A DNA stretch of 64,000 bases from Thermoleophilia bacterium. GTDB lineage: Bacteria > Actinomycetota > Thermoleophilia > Miltoncostaeales > Miltoncostaeaceae. The position numbers were made by a program, and so were the translations under genes. Positions 1 through 13,731 of the stretch are shown here, piece after piece. The stretch is from NCBI GenBank assembly GCA_020438485.1, contig JAGQUM010000049.1:1-64000 (forward strand). The letters run 5' to 3'. The notes under the pieces are model-generated. The model was given only the letters and a program-made list of their open reading frames with translations, did no database searches and was not told the DNA's origin. The stretch's first letter is position 1, and each line of letters opens with the position of its first letter.

Positions 1-1074
1 GGTGGCGGGTGTGCTGGTGACGGGCGCGCCCGCCGGGACGGACGCCACCGGGGTCCCCTGAGCCCCCGACGTCTGGGGGACCGTGGTCGTCGGAATCCTG
101 GCGTTCACCCAGGTGAACGTGTTGTCGGCGAGCACCGGGGAATCGCAGGTCGCGGTCGACGCGCCGGTGAGATCATCGGCGCTCCTGCCGGAGACCTCGA
201 GTGTGCGCCACGCGCCGCATGCGTACTCGACGGCATAGGTCCGCGGCGTGGTCGAGTAGCCTGCGGGCGCCGACTTCTCCCACATGATCAGGCGGTGGCT
301 GGTCAGGCCCAGCAGTGGCGTGGTCGGGGTCGTCGGGAACCGGCTGGCGATGTCGTCACGCAGGAAGGTGCTGTTGGCCTGCGGGTCGATCGCCGGGTAG
401 TCGTCCAGGCTCTGACACTGCCAGTTGAGATCGCTGTCCCAGCGCGTGCAGCTGTGGCCGGTGGCCACGGCGCCGAGCAGCGGCCTGTTGTCCTGGTCGA
501 GCTTCTGAAGCAGCGGCATCTGGTTCTGCAACACGGGAACCATGATCGGTTCGTTGACGAGTCGCATCGGCTCGTCGGGCCCCATCGGATCGCTGTCGCA
601 ATCGACGGTCGGCTGCCCCTCCCAGCGCGGCGAGCGGTCCCGTCCGGGGTAGTCGGCGGGCGGGACTCCGCGACGCCAGCCGTTGCAGCCGGCGGTGTAG
701 CTCACCGGCGTGGAGTCGAGCGCATATCCGGCGGGCGCCTCGGTCTCCCAAACGGTGATCACCTGGATGAGGTTAGGACCGCCACCGCCCTCGGTGTCGA
801 TTTCGCGCCCGATCCAGTCGGTCCACCCGATCTTCGGGAGAGGACCGTAATCACTGCCCTGGATGCAGGTCCAATCGGGCTCGTTGTTGTAGCGCGTGCA
901 GGATTCGAACTGCCAACTCGCGCCCTCGATCTGCGTCCCGTTGGTGTCGACCTTCTGCAGCGGCGGAATGGTGCCGCCCTGACCGAACGCACCCGACGGC
1001 AGCACGAGGGCCAGCGCAGACGACGCGATCGTGACGGTGGCACCGAGGAGCCGGCGAGGTATCCGTGTGGTCAT
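1..1074 (-). CDS. Secreted SpaA/Cna-B-like repeat protein, 3' end beyond the window
   Basis: The frame opens with ATG at 1074 and runs without a stop for 358 codons to the left edge, so the C-terminus is missing. The N-terminus is a signal peptide (MTTRIPRRLLG, then a hydrophobic stretch ending near ALVLPSGAFG). Two repeats follow, at about residues 38-130 and 190-290. Each begins with LQK(V/L)D and a GA core and ends with a WE..APAGY motif, the signature of SpaA-like prealbumin-fold (Cna-B) domains of surface proteins and pilins. Each repeat also carries several cysteines (for example ESCTRYNNEPDWTC), unusual for isopeptide-bonded SpaA domains. After the second repeat comes a Thr/Pro/Ala-rich stretch (IPTTTVPQTSG), probably a wall or stalk linker. 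A sortase signal or membrane anchor would lie outside the window. The role, adhesion or surface structure, is inferred. Family assignment rests on motif reading only. Confidence 0.7.
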   Translation of the reverse strand, partial: MTTRIPRRLLGATVTIASSALALVLPSGAFGQGGTIPPLQKVDTNGTQIEGASWQFESCTRYNNEPDWTCIQGSDYGPLPKIGWTDWIGREIDTEGGGGPNLIQVITVWETEAPAGYALDSTPVSYTAGCNGWRRGVPPADYPGRDRSPRWEGQPTVDCDSDPMGPDEPMRLVNEPIMVPVLQNQMPLLQKLDQDNRPLLGAVATGHSCTRWDSDLNWQCQSLDDYPAIDPQANSTFLRDDIASRFPTTPTTPLLGLTSHRLIMWEKSAPAGYSTTPRTYAVEYACGAWRTLEVSGRSADDLTGASTATCDSPVLADNTFTWVNARIPTTTVPQTSGAQGTPVASVPAGAPVTSTPAT

Positions 1075-1395
1075 GGTGAGCGTTCTAGCGGGGTGTTGCC
1101 GCGTTTCCAAGCGCCGTTCATCGTCGATGAATCCGGGTACGCGGGTCCTCGACGTCCGTTCGGCGGATACTGGACGAAAGGACCATCCTTATGGACGGGC
1201 ATGGATCGACGAACGCCGACCTGTGCCGGTTGCCACGCGCTCCTTCCCCGAGAGCGCACCCGTGACGGCCGCCCGCCCGGCGCACACCCGGCCGAACGCC
1301 GGGCTCACGGGCTCGGCGGCGTCGAGCAGGGCCGGGGCATCACGGCGGGGCCGGCGTGGCTCGATGCCGGCGGCGGGTCCGCGTCCCGGGCCGCG
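1075..1395. other. Intergenic stretch, no gene seen
   Basis: This stretch lies between the start of the SpaA-like gene and the end of the DUF3891 gene. Apart from the candidate promoter at 1082-1110 I see no frame with a convincing start, ribosome site or consistent third-position GC. It would also hold any terminator of the helicase-DUF3891 unit, but no clear hairpin with a T-run was found. Confidence 0.5.
1082..1110 (-). promoter_or_regulatory. Candidate promoter giving a leaderless mRNA for the SpaA-like gene
   Basis: Reading the minus strand, TTGGAA (1110-1105), a 17-base spacer and TAGAAC (1087-1082) stand seven bases before the ATG at 1074. The hexamers match the sigma-70 consensus at four of six positions each. 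A start site seven bases after the -10 would fall on the ATG, so the message would be leaderless, and no Shine-Dalgarno sequence is visible. Inference from sequence only. Confidence 0.4.
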
Positions 1396-2226
1396 TCACG
1401 CGCGGCGGGGAGGGGTGACGCCTCTGGACCGCGTGGCGCCGCCCGGCACCACGCGGTACGCGACGCCCGAGGTGCGCGTGGCGGCCAGCACGCGCGCCAG
1501 GTGCGCATCGGAGCGATACGCGCGGCGCGCGACGCGGCGGACGCGCACCGGCACGTCCACCACGTCGGCCGCGAACGGCCACGGCGTCACCGTCGCCGTG
1601 CGGCCGTCGACGGCACCGACCGTGAGGTTCACGCCGTCGAGGTCTCCAGGCCGCGTCGGCACGGACGCGAGGGTCCACGTGGCGCCCCGCCGCAGGCCGG
1701 TCCAGGTCAGGTACAGGCTCAGGGCATCCCACGCCTGCAGCAGGCGGAACGCGTCCCACGCCCAGCCGGCGGCCTCGGCTCCCAGCCGGCGTTCCAACCG
1801 CGCCTGACGACGGAGTTGGACCGCGACGAACGCCCGCTCCACGGTGGGGCGCGAAGCCCGCGGGGGCCGCGGGCCATCCAGGCCGAGGCGTCTCTCGTAA
1901 AGGCCCCGCGCGTGCAGGCAGCACACCAGGCCCGCCCACGGATCGTCCGCCTGGACGGCCGCGACACCCGCCTCGTAGAACGCCGCGTGCACGCCGCGCG
2001 GCACGTCGGGGAAGTCCACCGGGAGGCCGCCCTCGCCGATACCGGGACGCGCGTCGGCGGCGATCCAGCCGTCGTCGTGGCGGGCGGCGGCGCGCTCGAC
2101 GCTGCGCCAACGAGGCAGGCGCGCGAACCCCGCGCCGCCCCATGCCCTCGCGAGGGCCAGGCACTGGCGCTGGTGGTCGTCCTGGCGCACCAGGGTGAGG
2201 ACGCTTCCGTCGTCGCCGACGATCAT
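1396..2226 (-). CDS. DUF3891 family protein
   Basis: The protein has 276 residues from the ATG at 2226; the open frame extends further upstream, but that part overlaps the helicase gene. The N-terminus (MIVGDDGSVLTLVRQDDH) followed by ALARAWGG and AAARHDDGWIAAD has the pattern of DUF3891, an uncharacterised family with a conserved HD-like dipeptide and an LxxQxDH opening. The C-terminal third is Arg/Ala-rich and less typical. It starts seven bases after the helicase stop, so the two genes are probably co-transcribed. No biochemical function is established for the family; the HDDGW motif hints at metal binding but does not show it. Confidence 0.75.
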   Translation of the reverse strand: MIVGDDGSVLTLVRQDDHQRQCLALARAWGGAGFARLPRWRSVERAAARHDDGWIAADARPGIGEGGLPVDFPDVPRGVHAAFYEAGVAAVQADDPWAGLVCCLHARGLYERRLGLDGPRPPRASRPTVERAFVAVQLRRQARLERRLGAEAAGWAWDAFRLLQAWDALSLYLTWTGLRRGATWTLASVPTRPGDLDGVNLTVGAVDGRTATVTPWPFAADVVDVPVRVRRVARRAYRSDAHLARVLAATRTSGVAYRVVPGGATRSRGVTPPRRA

Positions 2227-2233
2227 GTCCCGA

Positions 2234-4336
2234 CTATCGCACCGACCACTCGTCAACGAGGCCGCGCAGGTCCCGGTCGAGAAACCCGAGGCCGGAGTTG
2301 AGCACGACACGGTTGGCACCCGTGTCCCATGGACGCTTGGCCTGGATGGGCCGGCACAGGTACAGCTCGTCGCGCGCCCGGGTGAGGGCCACATAGAACA
2401 GGCGCTCTTCCTCAGCCAGGCGCCCCTCGGACATCGCCCACGACGAGGGGAACGAACCGGCCTCGCACTGCAGCACGAACACGACGGGCCACTCGAGGCC
2501 TTTCGCCTGGTGGACGCTGGACAGCGCCACCCGCTTGGCGGGGCCCGACACGTCCTCGTCGGCCTCTACGCGCTCGGCCAGCTGCATGTCGGCCAGGAAG
2601 GACTCGACGTCCGCGGCACGCACCGCCAGTTCGGCGACGCGGGCGAGGTCTCCCTCGCGGTCCTGCCAGTTGGGAAACCGCCGCTGGAGGCTGTCGCGGA
2701 ACCAGTCGGCGCGGGCGACGCCGAGGATGATGTCCTCCGGCCGGTCGAGCTGGGCCAGGGGGGCCAGGTGCGCGACGGCCCGGCCCAGCGCGGCGGGCCC
2801 GCCCTCCCCCGCCGCCGCCAGGGCGTCGGGCGTGCCGGGTGCCTTACCGGCCCTTTCGGCCGCGGCCGACGCCGTGCGCTCGCCGACCCCCGGAAAGAGG
2901 CGCAGGATTCGGTGCCACGCCAGGGTGTCGCGCGGGTTGTGCCGCACCCGGCAGAACGCCAGCACGTCCTTGACGTGCGCGCTCTCGACGAACCGGGCGC
3001 CGGAGAACAGCTCGAACTCCACGCCGGCCTGCGCGAGGGCCATCTGGATGTCGATGCTGTGGTGGTGGGCGCGGTACAGGATGCCGATCTCGCCGGGCTC
3101 CCTGCCCTCGGTGATGAGATCGGCGATGCGCTGCGTGACGAACGCCGCCTCGTCGGCGATGGACAGGCAATGCGCCACCACGGGCTCGGCGCCGTGGGCG
3201 TCGCGATGGGCGACCATGCGCTTGTCCCACCGGTTTCCCTCGGGCAGGCACTCCTGCGCCAGCGCGACGATCTGCGGAGTGGAGCGGTAATTGCGTCCCA
3301 GGGGAACCACGGTCGTCCCGGGGACGTCGGCGAACCTCTGCACCACGGCCGGGTCGGCGCCACGCCACGCGTAGATGGACTGGTCGGGGTCGGCGACCGC
3401 GACGACATGGGACCCAGCGGCGCCCAGCGCCTCGACGATGGCCGCCTGGGGGGCGTTGACGTCGTGCAGCTCGTCCACCAGCACCCACCGGAACTGGGCC
3501 GCCAGCTTCGCGCACACGTCGGCGTGGTCGGTCAACAGCCGCACGGTGAGCGTGAGCAGGTCGGCGTAGTCCACCGCCCCCGACTCGCGCTTCAGCGCCC
3601 CGTACCGGGTGCACACCGCGACGATCTCCTCCACCCTGTCGGCCAGACGGGGGTTCTGGTCCACGATCACGGCGGCCAAGGGCCTGCCGGACTCGTGGGC
3701 CAGTGCCAGCGTCTGTGCCATCCACTCCGGGCGCGGCAGGGACGCGCGGTCCCTTACCCCGGCGGTGACGGCGTCGCGGGCGATGCGCACCAGGTCGGCC
3801 TGATCCTCGCCGTCGAGGATGGTGTACCGGTTGGGCAGCCCCACGAGGGGCCCGTACCGCCGCAGGATGCGCTGGCAGACCGAGTGAAACGTGCCCGCCG
3901 TCATCTCCGACAGGTCCCGCCCGGCAAGCGTCTGTGCGCGCAGCGTCATCTCCCGCGCCGCGCGGCGCGTGAAAGTGACCAGCAGCACGTTGCGGGGCTC
4001 CGTGCCCGTCTCGGTGAGGTGGGCCACGATCGACGTGATGACCCGGGTCTTGCCGGTCCCGGCCGCGGCCAGGATGAGCGTGCGGCCCGTCGCCGACCGC
4101 ACCGCGTGGGACTGCTCGTCGTCGAGCATGCCGGCGAGCCGCTCGGACAGATCGCCCGCGGGGGGGCGGGGCGCGAGCCGGTACACCCTTCTGTCGCCCG
4201 GCTCGGCGAGCAACGCGCGGCGGGGCGCGTACGCGTCGCGCTCGGTCTTGGCCCGCTCGTGTGCGGGCAGCATCTTCGGGGCCGACTGCCCGCGCGGGTA
4301 TCCCATGCGTGTGAGGCTAGCGCACGGGGCGGACAT
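2234..4336 (-). CDS. UvrD/Rep-family superfamily 1 DNA helicase
   Basis: The protein has 700 residues. The ATG at 4336 is chosen because GGAGG lies about ten bases upstream; ATG at 4306 is an alternative. SF1A motifs appear in order: Q-motif LDDEQSHAV (about 71-79), Walker A AAAGTGKT (about 90-97), Walker B LVDELHD, motif III ADPDQSIYAWRG, motif IV GRNYRS, motif V SVHQAKGLEWPVVF and motif VI FYVALTRARDELYL. The usual DEFQD of motif II reads DELHD, with His in place of Gln. About 70 residues precede the Q-motif. UvrD-like enzymes unwind DNA 3' to 5' in repair and recombination. There are no nuclease motifs and no RecB/AddB partner nearby, so it is probably a stand-alone helicase. The downstream DUF3891 gene starts seven bases after it. 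Confidence 0.92.
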   Translation of the reverse strand: MSAPCASLTRMGYPRGQSAPKMLPAHERAKTERDAYAPRRALLAEPGDRRVYRLAPRPPAGDLSERLAGMLDDEQSHAVRSATGRTLILAAAGTGKTRVITSIVAHLTETGTEPRNVLLVTFTRRAAREMTLRAQTLAGRDLSEMTAGTFHSVCQRILRRYGPLVGLPNRYTILDGEDQADLVRIARDAVTAGVRDRASLPRPEWMAQTLALAHESGRPLAAVIVDQNPRLADRVEEIVAVCTRYGALKRESGAVDYADLLTLTVRLLTDHADVCAKLAAQFRWVLVDELHDVNAPQAAIVEALGAAGSHVVAVADPDQSIYAWRGADPAVVQRFADVPGTTVVPLGRNYRSTPQIVALAQECLPEGNRWDKRMVAHRDAHGAEPVVAHCLSIADEAAFVTQRIADLITEGREPGEIGILYRAHHHSIDIQMALAQAGVEFELFSGARFVESAHVKDVLAFCRVRHNPRDTLAWHRILRLFPGVGERTASAAAERAGKAPGTPDALAAAGEGGPAALGRAVAHLAPLAQLDRPEDIILGVARADWFRDSLQRRFPNWQDREGDLARVAELAVRAADVESFLADMQLAERVEADEDVSGPAKRVALSSVHQAKGLEWPVVFVLQCEAGSFPSSWAMSEGRLAEEERLFYVALTRARDELYLCRPIQAKRPWDTGANRVVLNSGLGFLDRDLRGLVDEWSVR

Positions 4337-4808
4337 ATGTTCGCCCCTCCGCGGGGGCGCGGTGCTCGGGGTGCGGTATCGACGCGGGAGGCCCCACCCC
4401 CTCGCCGACGCCGATCGCGGTGTTCGCGACCAACCACGACCCCCGCTTCGTGGGGAGGCTCTCGACCGCGCCGGCGTGCCTCGACGCGGTGGCCCACGCG
4501 CCCGCCGCCCCCCTCACCGTGGTGACCTCACTCGACGCGGACCTTGGGACGAACCATGGACATCGCTCGCCGAAGCGCGACGGGATCGCGCGGCGCTCCG
4601 TGGTCCTGGCCCCGCCGCGGATGGCCCCATGCCCGGCACCGGCAACCGGCTCATCATCGCGCGTGGTGCTCCAGAGGAGCATGCCGTTGAGGGAAACGCC
4701 CGGCGACCGGTCGCGCGGCTCGGCCTGCGCGCCGCGAGGCACCGCCCCCGTGCCACGACGTTGCTCCGGATCGGCAGACGGACCGCCGGCGGGGGGGCGG
4801 CATGGGGC
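4337..4808. other. Intergenic stretch of 472 bases with a coding-like remnant on the plus strand
   Basis: This stretch separates the end of uppP from the start of the helicase gene. One plus-strand frame from about 4340 to 4545 has G or C at almost every third position and reads CSGCG..., TPSPTPIAVFATNHDPRF and AHAPAAPLTVVTSLDAD. It has no ATG or ribosome site at its beginning, and third-position GC falls off after about 4545. A GTG at 4420 could open a 130-residue frame, but nothing supports translation. It may be the remains of a gene. The helicase promoter should lie at its left end. Confidence 0.4.
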
Positions 4809-5816
<1,008 letters not shown>

Positions 5817-5890
5817 CGGGCTCCTCGTCGGTGTGCGGCCGCGCGGCAGCGTACCGGCCCGCGGGTTATGGCCGTGTTGTGGGGCGTCCC

Positions 5891-6453
5891 CTATATCCCC
5901 AGGAGGCGGGCCAGCCGCAGCAGCCCGATGAGGGTCTTTGCGTCGCGGCTGCGCTCGATCACGCCCGGGATGGCCGACAGCGGGACGCGCACCACCTCGA
6001 TGCGCTCGTCCTCGTCGGCCTCCAGCGAGAACGGCTCCAGGTCGGTGGCGATGTACAGGTGGATGAATTCGGTGAGCATCGCGGGCGCCACGTAGAACCC
6101 CCCGAGGTACTCCCAGCGGGCGGCCCGCCGACCCACCTCCTCGGCCAGTTCCCGCCGCGCGGCGGACAGGGGGTCGGTGTCGGTGACATCGAGCTTGCCG
6201 GCGGGGAGCTCGAGCATGACCTCCTCGATGGCCTCACGCGGCTGGCGCACCATCAGCACGTGGTCGTCCTCGATGGGGATCATGGCGACGGCCCCGTCGT
6301 GGTCCAGCACCTCGCGGGTGACCTCGGTGCCGTCATCGCGCGCGTACGCGCTGACCCTCAGCCGGAAGATGCGCCCGTCGTACACGCGCTCAGAGCGGGC
6401 GGGCGGGTCGAGGAAGCCCTCCGCGGCCTGCGACGGCGCCCCGGCGTGGTGCC

Positions 6454-6457
<4 letters not shown>
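5891..6457 (-). CDS. NUDIX hydrolase, ADP-ribose pyrophosphatase-like
   Basis: The protein has 188 residues. The GTG start at 6457 overlaps the stop of the preceding peptidase gene as GTGA, which decides the start. The Nudix box reads GKLDVTDTDPLSAARREL followed by AEEVG. Compared with GX5EX7REUXEEXGU it has one extra residue before the helix, and the first Glu is replaced by Asp/Thr, while the REL-x-EE metal-binding core is intact. The flanking segments (VYDGRIFRLRV, LDHDGAVAMIPI, LLVRQPR-like VLMVRQPRE, and GGFYVAPAMLTE) are typical of the ADP-ribose pyrophosphatase branch. The same order pyrG-NUDIX occurs in mycobacteria. Substrate is inferred from family only. Confidence 0.88.
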
Positions 6458-10977
<4,520 letters not shown>

Positions 10978-10981
<4 letters not shown>

Positions 10982-11880
10982 CCGCGGCCGAACTTCTCCC
11001 GATAGCGCTGGAAGAAGGCGTTCTCGGCGAAGATCCCCAGCCTCACCTCGGCCCCCTGAAGCCCCACCACCACCTGCCGGCCCGGCGCGAGCGCCCCGAC
11101 CTTGACACCGTCCGCGAGGAGGTCACAGCTGCCCCAGATCGCGGAGTTCGTCAGCACCAGCGACTCCTCGGGGGAGATGATCATGGGCCGCGTGTCGAGG
11201 TGGTGCCCGGCCAGGAACGACAGCACGTAGCAGCGCACGCGCCAGCTCACCGTGGGGCCCCCGGCCGCGAGGTTGTAGGCGGTCGAACCCACCGGGGTGG
11301 ACACCACCGCGCCGTCGCAGCGGACGTTGGAGACCCTCACCCCGTCGATGGCGAACGAGAGGTCCGCGATGCGCGATTCCCCGCCCCTCACGAGCGCGAG
11401 GTCGTTGACCGCGTTGACCTGCCCGTCGCTCCAGTCCACGGTGAGCGAGGGAAGGCCGATCACCATGTAGTCGCCCGCCAGGGCCCGCCGGAGACCGTTC
11501 TCGAGGTCGTCTCGCTCGATCGAGCACAGGAACCCGACGCGGCCGAAGTTGACGCCCATGACCGGGGCGCCGGATCCCGCCTCCCGCGCGAGCGCGCGAA
11601 GCATCGAGCCGTCGCCCCCCAGCACGAGGATGAGATCCGTGCCGTCCTTCCGGAGCGTCAGCCCGCTCTCCACCTGGTACTGCCCCAGGCGATCGTGCTT
11701 GAGCACCTCGGTGGGGGGCACGACGATCTGTGCTCCCTGCTCCTCGATGATGCCGAGCACGGAAGACAGGGCACCGCTCGTCGCCTCCGGCGCGCGGTGG
11801 GTGAGGAGGAGCACGCGCTGGACCCGGGTGCCGGACCGATCGATCCGGACGGGGCCGCCGGCGCCTGCCACGTCGGTCAT
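10978..11880 (-). CDS. nadK: NAD kinase
   Basis: This enzyme phosphorylates NAD to NADP in the cytoplasm. The protein has 300 residues from the ATG at 11880; the frame is open for 92 more codons upstream, but that part is unlike the family and a ribosome-site-like GGCGGCGAGAA precedes 11880. The family motif LGGDGSMLRA is at about residues 83-92. Also present are NDLALVRG (NE/D motif) and the Gly-rich region STPVGSTAYNLAAGGP, followed by the beta-sandwich domain. It is coupled to recN. In many actinobacteria tlyA lies directly upstream; here tlyA is about 19 kb away, beyond the exopolysaccharide locus. Confidence 0.96.
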
Positions 11881-12207
11881 CGGGTTCTCGCCGCCCCCCC
11901 GCGGGGGGTCCCGCGAGGCGCGTGGTGGTTGTGCGTCGCCGTGGTCACTGATCCTCTCCGGTCTATGGCAGCAGCATGCCATGACCCGAGGCGCGGCGAA
12001 GGTTCCGGCCCTCGCGATCCGGTGCCCGACGATGCCGGCGGGCCCGGGGGCACGGGTGTCGGACGCGGCGCGGTTCGTCCGCCCCTCGGGCCCTGGCGCT
12101 AACGTGTGTATCCGTCCCGCGCGCCAGGCGGCGGCGCCCTCCACTCCCGTCTCCACCCGCCGTCACACGATGACCCAGGGGGCATCCATCCGCCACGCCG
12201 GCCGCTC
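11881..12207. promoter_or_regulatory. Divergent intergenic region between nadK and the polysaccharide polymerase gene
   Basis: No gene is seen. The region must hold the promoters for the leftward nadK-recN-pyrG unit and for the rightward polymerase gene. At 11965-11982 there is a perfect 6-base inverted repeat, ATGGCA and TGCCAT, around the spacer GCAGCA; it could be an operator or a small hairpin. No good consensus -35/-10 pair was found. The polymerase frame stays open to 12106, so part of this interval would be coding if the upstream GTG were used. Confidence 0.4.
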
Positions 12208-13578
12208 GTGAACCTCCGGACACCGCTTCGCGATACGCCTCTGCCCGTGTGGCTGGCGTGCATCGCCGCCGTCGCCGCGTCCCTCGGGGCCGGTTTCATC
12301 ATCCCCGGCATGCCGAGCGCCGACAACCTGGTGAAGGCGGTGATCGTGGCGGCGGGAGCCGCGGCGGTGATGGTGACGGCCCGCGATCCGCGACGGATAC
12401 TCGTGCTCTGCGCTGTGGCGGCACCGTTCAGTTTCACCGTCACCGTCGCGGGGTTCCCGCTCGATACCGCATCGCTGCTGCTGTTCGTCACCGGGCTCGC
12501 CCTCATCGGTCGCCTCGACGCCGAGCGCGTCCCCGCCGTCGTGGGCATCGGCGCAGCCCTGATGGTCGCCGGGTATGCACTCGCGACGGGCGCGGCGGAC
12601 GACCCCGCGCTCGCCGCCTACGGTGCGGCACGCTGGATCGCCGTGGTGACCGTGTTGATCGCCGGAGCCGGGGTGCTTCGCGAGTCGCCGGCGACCCGGG
12701 TCGCCGTCGCCCGCGCCGTGACCATCGCCACCCCGATCGTCGTGCTGGGCGCACTGGTGCAGGCGGCGGGCGTCACGGTCCCGCCCATCGGCGAACCGTT
12801 CGAGGAGCACCTCGACTCCACGTTCGGCTACTACACGAACTACGCCGGCTTCCTGGCCCTCGGGTCGGTTGTGGCGATCGGCTGCGCCCTGCACGCGGCA
12901 CGCGTCCGCGCGCCCGCATGGGCCGTCTTCTCGGTCATCTCGGCCGTTTCGGGCGTGGTCGGCATCGGGCTGGCGGTGTCGCGCGGAGGCATCCTGGCCC
13001 TCGGCGTCGGCCTCATCGTCCTCCTGCTGCTTCAGGTCAAGCGGCCCGCGGTCGCTCTCGTCGGAGTCGCAGGGGTCGTCGCCGTCCTGCTCGTGGCCTT
13101 CACCCTGACCCCCGGTACCGAGACCGCGGCCCTGAAGGAACGGCTCACCACGCGCCAGACGAGCGACATCGAGCGCCGCCTCATCCAGACGGCAGGCGTC
13201 ACGGCCGCGACGTCCCATCCCCTTGGTCTCGGGTACGGCGGGTTCAGGCGCTACGTGCGTGAGAACGTGCGCGCCACCCACACGCGCGCCGAGGTCGAGC
13301 ACGCGCATCGCACGCCCGTCCAGGTCACGATCGAGGGCGGATGGCTGGCGGGCGCGGGGTTCGTGCTGCTCTTCGCGGGGGCGTTCGCCACCTCGATCCG
13401 GTCGGCGTGGAGGGATGTGGATCCGCTGTCGAGCGGGGCCGCGGAGGCACTCATGGGGTTCGTCGCCCAGGGCTGGAACGACTACCTGCTGGTGGAGACG
13501 GCCTCGCTTCTCTGCGTCGTCGCGGTGCTGCTGATCGCCCTGACGGGCCGCTCCGGCGGGGAGCCTCGCACGGGATAG
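12208..13578 (+). CDS. O-antigen ligase/Wzy-type polysaccharide polymerase, multi-pass membrane protein
   Basis: About ten or more hydrophobic helices run through the 456 residues. A large extracytoplasmic loop near residues 325-380 contains the HAHRTPVQVTIEGG-type segment and precedes helices near the C-terminus, the layout of the Wzy_C/WaaL family. Such proteins polymerise or ligate undecaprenyl-linked oligosaccharide repeats outside the membrane. The frame is open from 12106, but the first 34 residues there are His/Pro/Arg-rich and unlike a membrane protein, so GTG 12208 is preferred; no clear ribosome site marks either. With the Wzx flippase and the Wzz/BY-kinase gene nearby, Wzy-type polymerase is the more likely role. 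The family is highly divergent, so polymerase versus ligase cannot be decided. Confidence 0.8.
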   Translation: MNLRTPLRDTPLPVWLACIAAVAASLGAGFIIPGMPSADNLVKAVIVAAGAAAVMVTARDPRRILVLCAVAAPFSFTVTVAGFPLDTASLLLFVTGLALIGRLDAERVPAVVGIGAALMVAGYALATGAADDPALAAYGAARWIAVVTVLIAGAGVLRESPATRVAVARAVTIATPIVVLGALVQAAGVTVPPIGEPFEEHLDSTFGYYTNYAGFLALGSVVAIGCALHAARVRAPAWAVFSVISAVSGVVGIGLAVSRGGILALGVGLIVLLLLQVKRPAVALVGVAGVVAVLLVAFTLTPGTETAALKERLTTRQTSDIERRLIQTAGVTAATSHPLGLGYGGFRRYVRENVRATHTRAEVEHAHRTPVQVTIEGGWLAGAGFVLLFAGAFATSIRSAWRDVDPLSSGAAEALMGFVAQGWNDYLLVETASLLCVVAVLLIALTGRSGGEPRTG

Positions 13579-13731
13579 GCGGGGAAGGCCGTTCAAGGTT
13601 GATCCCCGGTCGTCCGATCCTTTCGGCACCGGCCGATAACGACGTTTTCGCCGTCCCACGTCAACTCGCGCGGAGCGGCCCTGCCCGCGTGCCACGCGGT
13701 GCTCGCCTCTACGGGCGCCGGAGGTTCCCAC

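Noticed and set aside
890-920. A tRNA T-arm-like sequence (CAGTTCGAATCC on the minus strand).
   Set aside because: It lies inside the SpaA-like coding frame (WQFESC) and no acceptor stem, D-arm or anticodon arm can be built around it.
295-2301. A 668-codon plus-strand frame at the left end.
   Set aside because: It runs antisense to the SpaA-like and DUF3891 genes and gives a low-complexity Arg/Gly/His-rich product without family motifs.
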